Source of the DNA: an uncultured Eubacteriales bacterium
Lineage (GTDB): Bacteria > Bacillota > Clostridia > Oscillospirales > Oscillospiraceae
Assembly (NCBI GenBank): GCA_900547315.1
Contig: URGI01000002.1
Span: forward strand, 1 to 49,805
DNA: 49,805 bases
Direction: 5' to 3'
In this document: positions 47,612-49,805 of the stretch, piece by piece
Numbering within the stretch: position 1 is the first letter of the stretch
Layout: the number at the start of each line of letters is the position of its first letter
Position numbers and translations under genes: made by a program
The notes under the pieces: generated by a model
What the model was told of the DNA's origin: nothing
The model's database searches: none
Seen by the model: the letters and a program-made list of their open reading frames with translations, nothing else

Positions 47612-49465
47612 TCATCTTAAAAGTGATTCCCAGCGGACGGCGCTCCATCCGGTGGTGTCAAAGTTATTACGCACGGCATCGCACATGAATTGGAGCTTCT
47701 GCCGTATGGCCGGGGACTCGATCAGCAGACTGGCCTCGTCCTCGTGCACCATGAAGTATTCCATGATGCGCGCCCTGTCCTCGCGCTCGTTCACGCAGGA
47801 GTAGCCGTCAACGAAATACACGTTGTCAGGGCTGCTGCTGTACAGCGTCCATTCCAGCATCGAGTCGGACTGCGTCGGATCCTCGCAGTAGGCGAAGCCC
47901 TCGGGGTTCAGCGCCGCCCATGCGTCGGGCGAAAACGCAGAGTAATCACGCGAGAGAATGTGGTTCTCGGTCGCGTGCCACAGCTCATGGCAGATGATGG
48001 TGTCAAGCCCATCCGCCATGCGGACGTCCAGCGCGATGTTCTGCCATTCGCGGCTCTCGTAGGCGCAGCCCACGACACCGTAGTCACTGTCGATCCGCTC
48101 CGTCAGGAGGAAGCGGATTCCGCCCTCGCCCATGCCGTTTTTAAACTGCGCGAAGAAGCCGTCGGGGTACAGGGAGAGTGTGCGCGACAGCGCGTCGAGC
48201 GCGGCGTTTATACCGTACAGCTCCTCGTCGGCGCTCATTGTGTCGGTCAGCGTGATGGCGCGGTCACAGAGCGCGGCGGCGGAAGCGCACTGCGAGGAGA
48301 GCAAGATGCGCACACTGTATTTAGCCTCCAGCGTGTCCGCGTACTGCCGCGCCTGCTGTAAATTTTCGGCCACAGGCGAGCCGGAGTCCTCCAGCCAGTA
48401 GTTGCCCGCCAGAGAGCTGTCGACGGCGAGGGGCGATTCCGCGCTGACCGCGCCGTCAAGCTCCGCAAATGAGAGCTGCGCGGGGTCGATGGCGTAGAGA
48501 TGGAACGCGCTGTCACGGTACACCGCTCCGGCGAGCAGCGCCGCGTCCGGAAGATAGCAGGAGAAATACATCTCGCCGGTGACGCCGGAGTCCGCCAGCG
48601 GGCAGATTTCAAGTTTGTCGCCCAGCGAGTATACGCATGTGCCGCTGTCCGCAACGCCGATAAGGTATGGCGCGCCGGATACCGCGTACAGATCGGCGCT
48701 GTTTCCCCGGAAAACGTCCGCGGCGGCGTATATGAAGCCGCTGCCGGACTCGTACAGCGCGGAATAGCCCATTGCGTCGGTGTCAAATTCCAGCAGGCAC
48801 AGGCCGCCGGTGAAGGCCGTCTGATATCGGGCGGAGCACAGCATGGAGAGTTGACCGGACGCAGTGTCGAGGATTGCGGTGCCGCATTCGCTGCCGTAGG
48901 GCGAGAGGAAGAACTGAACGGCCATCCTGCCGCTCTGTGCATCGAAAGCGGTGATGTCCAGTATCCGCAGATCGGGCGACAGCGGAACGCGGCTCCGCTC
49001 GCCGCTTGCGATGTCCTGGCGGCAGAGGACACTGTCGCTCAGATAGTAGTAGGCGCTAGCGTCGTAGGAGAAGAAGCCGTCCACGTTGTCGGTCATTGCG
49101 CCGCCGATGTCGGCCAGCGATGAGCTGAGGAAGCGCCATGTGTTGTCGTCGCGGTCACAGAGCGCGAGCCGGCCGTCGGAGAAGGACTGAGACTTGATGC
49201 TCCAGACGCCGTCCAGCGTGACCTCGCCGCATACTGCGTCGGAGCCAGCGTCAACGAGCTGCACGGTCGTGCGCTCCGCCTCATAGTCCGACGAGCATAT
49301 GTATAGCTTCGACCCGCCCGCCGGATATATGCCGGAGAGCGCGGCGGGCTGCGTACACGTAAGCTCCCGCACCGGTTCGCGGCGGCTCGTCTCGCCCGCC
49401 GCGCAGCCGCACAGCGTCAGCGCGACGCACAGGAGCAGAATTATAGTTGTACGAATTTTTTTCAT
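47612..49465 (-). CDS. Lipoprotein with HELWH zinc-metalloprotease-like motif
   Basis: The 617-residue lipoprotein has a signal peptide and lipobox LCGC (acylated C21). Residues about 40-330 look like a beta-propeller-type region: repeated blocks such as LSDSVLCRQDIASGER, AILDTASGQLSMLCS and LYAIDPAQLSFAEL. The C-terminal third holds ICHELWHATENH (HELWH near 491-495), a zincin motif, with a glutamate-rich stretch downstream (VNEREDRARIMEYF) that could give the third zinc ligand as in gluzincins. A surface metallopeptidase is plausible; no named family is recognised. GCAGGTAAACACAAAC precedes ATG 49465. The GNAT gene upstream ends 42 bases before it, so they may be co-transcribed. Confidence 0.75.
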   Translation of the reverse strand: MKKIRTTIILLLCVALTLCGCAAGETSRREPVRELTCTQPAALSGIYPAGGSKLYICSSDYEAERTTVQLVDAGSDAVCGEVTLDGVWSIKSQSFSDGRLALCDRDDNTWRFLSSSLADIGGAMTDNVDGFFSYDASAYYYLSDSVLCRQDIASGERSRVPLSPDLRILDITAFDAQSGRMAVQFFLSPYGSECGTAILDTASGQLSMLCSARYQTAFTGGLCLLEFDTDAMGYSALYESGSGFIYAAADVFRGNSADLYAVSGAPYLIGVADSGTCVYSLGDKLEICPLADSGVTGEMYFSCYLPDAALLAGAVYRDSAFHLYAIDPAQLSFAELDGAVSAESPLAVDSSLAGNYWLEDSGSPVAENLQQARQYADTLEAKYSVRILLSSQCASAAALCDRAITLTDTMSADEELYGINAALDALSRTLSLYPDGFFAQFKNGMGEGGIRFLLTERIDSDYGVVGCAYESREWQNIALDVRMADGLDTIICHELWHATENHILSRDYSAFSPDAWAALNPEGFAYCEDPTQSDSMLEWTLYSSSPDNVYFVDGYSCVNEREDRARIMEYFMVHEDEASLLIESPAIRQKLQFMCDAVRNNFDTTGWSAVRWESLLR

Positions 49466-49507
49466 GTTTGTGTTTACCTGCCGTCCCACGGCGGAATGTC
49501 TGTTGGG

Positions 49508-49805
49508 TTACTGTCTGTATTCTGAAAGAATACCATATAAGTATAGATCCGCCCAGTTTCCAAAATTGTCTTTCGTCTGGCTTCTCTGTATCCCTTCCGG
49601 CTTCATTCCAAGCTTTTTCATAAGATTGACGGATTTGATTCCGTCGATCGTTTCGGCAAACACTTTATGCGCATTCATCTTATCAAAAGCATAGTCAATG
49701 ACCGCTTTGCAGGATTCATAAGCAAACCCCTGTCCCCAGAAAGCTCTGTTGAAAAACCACCCGATTTCATATACGCCTTCGCCGAACTCGTTGAAGAGAA
49801 TATAT
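49508..49805 (-). CDS. GNAT-family N-acetyltransferase (RimJ/RimL type), N-terminus outside window
   Basis: The last 98 residues are visible. They begin near YILFNEFGEGVYEIGWFFNR and include motif A as AFWGQGFAYESCKAVIDYAF, then MNAHKVFAETIDGIKSVNLM and the end LGMKPEGIQRSQTKDNFGNW. This is the pattern of RimJ/RimL-type acetyltransferases that modify ribosomal proteins or small amines. The base composition is AT-richer than the neighbouring genes, with more A/T at third positions, a hint of recent transfer. The start codon lies beyond the window. It ends 42 bases before the lipoprotein gene. Confidence 0.9.
   Translation of the reverse strand, partial: YILFNEFGEGVYEIGWFFNRAFWGQGFAYESCKAVIDYAFDKMNAHKVFAETIDGIKSVNLMKKLGMKPEGIQRSQTKDNFGNWADLYLYGILSEYRQ

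Overview
The window looks like a GC-rich, spore-forming gut Firmicute of the class Clostridia, probably in or near the Oscillospirales. The evidence is the yabP-yabQ-divIC-yabR sporulation/division cluster, Gram-positive ribosome binding sites (AGGAGG type), a sortase-anchored surface protein, Bce-type transport, a clostridial 2-hydroxyacyl-CoA dehydratase system, and an rpsL-rpsG-fusA-tuf operon with typical sigma-A promoters. I cannot name the species from sequence alone.

Layout. 1-2.9 kb: the 3' part of tRNA-Glu, a hairpin-rich spacer, then leftward genes for a small Xre regulator, an alkyltransferase-like DNA-repair protein, a TraX-like membrane protein, a TrmN6-like methyltransferase and a 2[4Fe-4S] ferredoxin. 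3.0-6.8 kb: a ClpC-type ATPase lacking the usual middle domain, then an NhaC-type antiporter behind its own promoter and a short leader ORF that overlaps a terminator hairpin. 6.8-8.2 kb: yabP-yabQ-divIC-yabR, leftward. 8.3-13.2 kb: a six-gene leftward operon with two 2-hydroxyacyl-CoA dehydratase-like subunits, their ATP-dependent activase, two tiny membrane proteins and a protein related to part of the acetyl-CoA synthase beta subunit. This is the strongest candidate for an undescribed system. 13.3-17.3 kb: AlaX editing protein, glucose-6-phosphate isomerase and a D,D-carboxypeptidase. 17.6-21.4 kb: an AI-2E family permease and a CotH/lamin-tail lipoprotein.

21.4-27.5 kb is an exopolysaccharide locus that seems to have lost its core. 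A PglF/CapD-like dehydratase, an Ig-like membrane protein and a chain-length/tyrosine-kinase fusion remain. A second chain-length gene is spliced onto the 3' end of an ABC exporter gene that also carries an internal stop. 27.6-28.5 kb: a MerR regulator divergent from a short ORF that reads as a flavodoxin start, a carboxymuconolactone-decarboxylase fragment and a cupin joined in frame. 28.6-31.7 kb: a Cys-rich small peptide gene coupled to a BceAB-type transporter. 31.7-36.4 kb: the str operon, whose EF-Tu carries an extra segment of about 18 residues. 36.4-38.4 kb: a MATE exporter overlapping a GNAT gene.

38.6-45.7 kb: an 1860-residue sortase-anchored surface protein with InlB-like and MBG-like repeats, preceded by a hybrid MerR-N-terminus/LuxR-C-terminus regulator. 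46.0-47.6 kb: an isolated lysis cassette (NlpC/P60 endolysin, XhlA-like protein, Hol44-like holin) with its own promoter, a six-residue leader ORF and an attenuator-like hairpin, but no other phage genes. 47.6-49.8 kb: a lipoprotein with an HELWH zinc-protease motif and a GNAT gene cut by the window edge.

At least two loci show rearrangement joints at short GC-rich matches. These should first be checked against reads before biological meaning is given to them.
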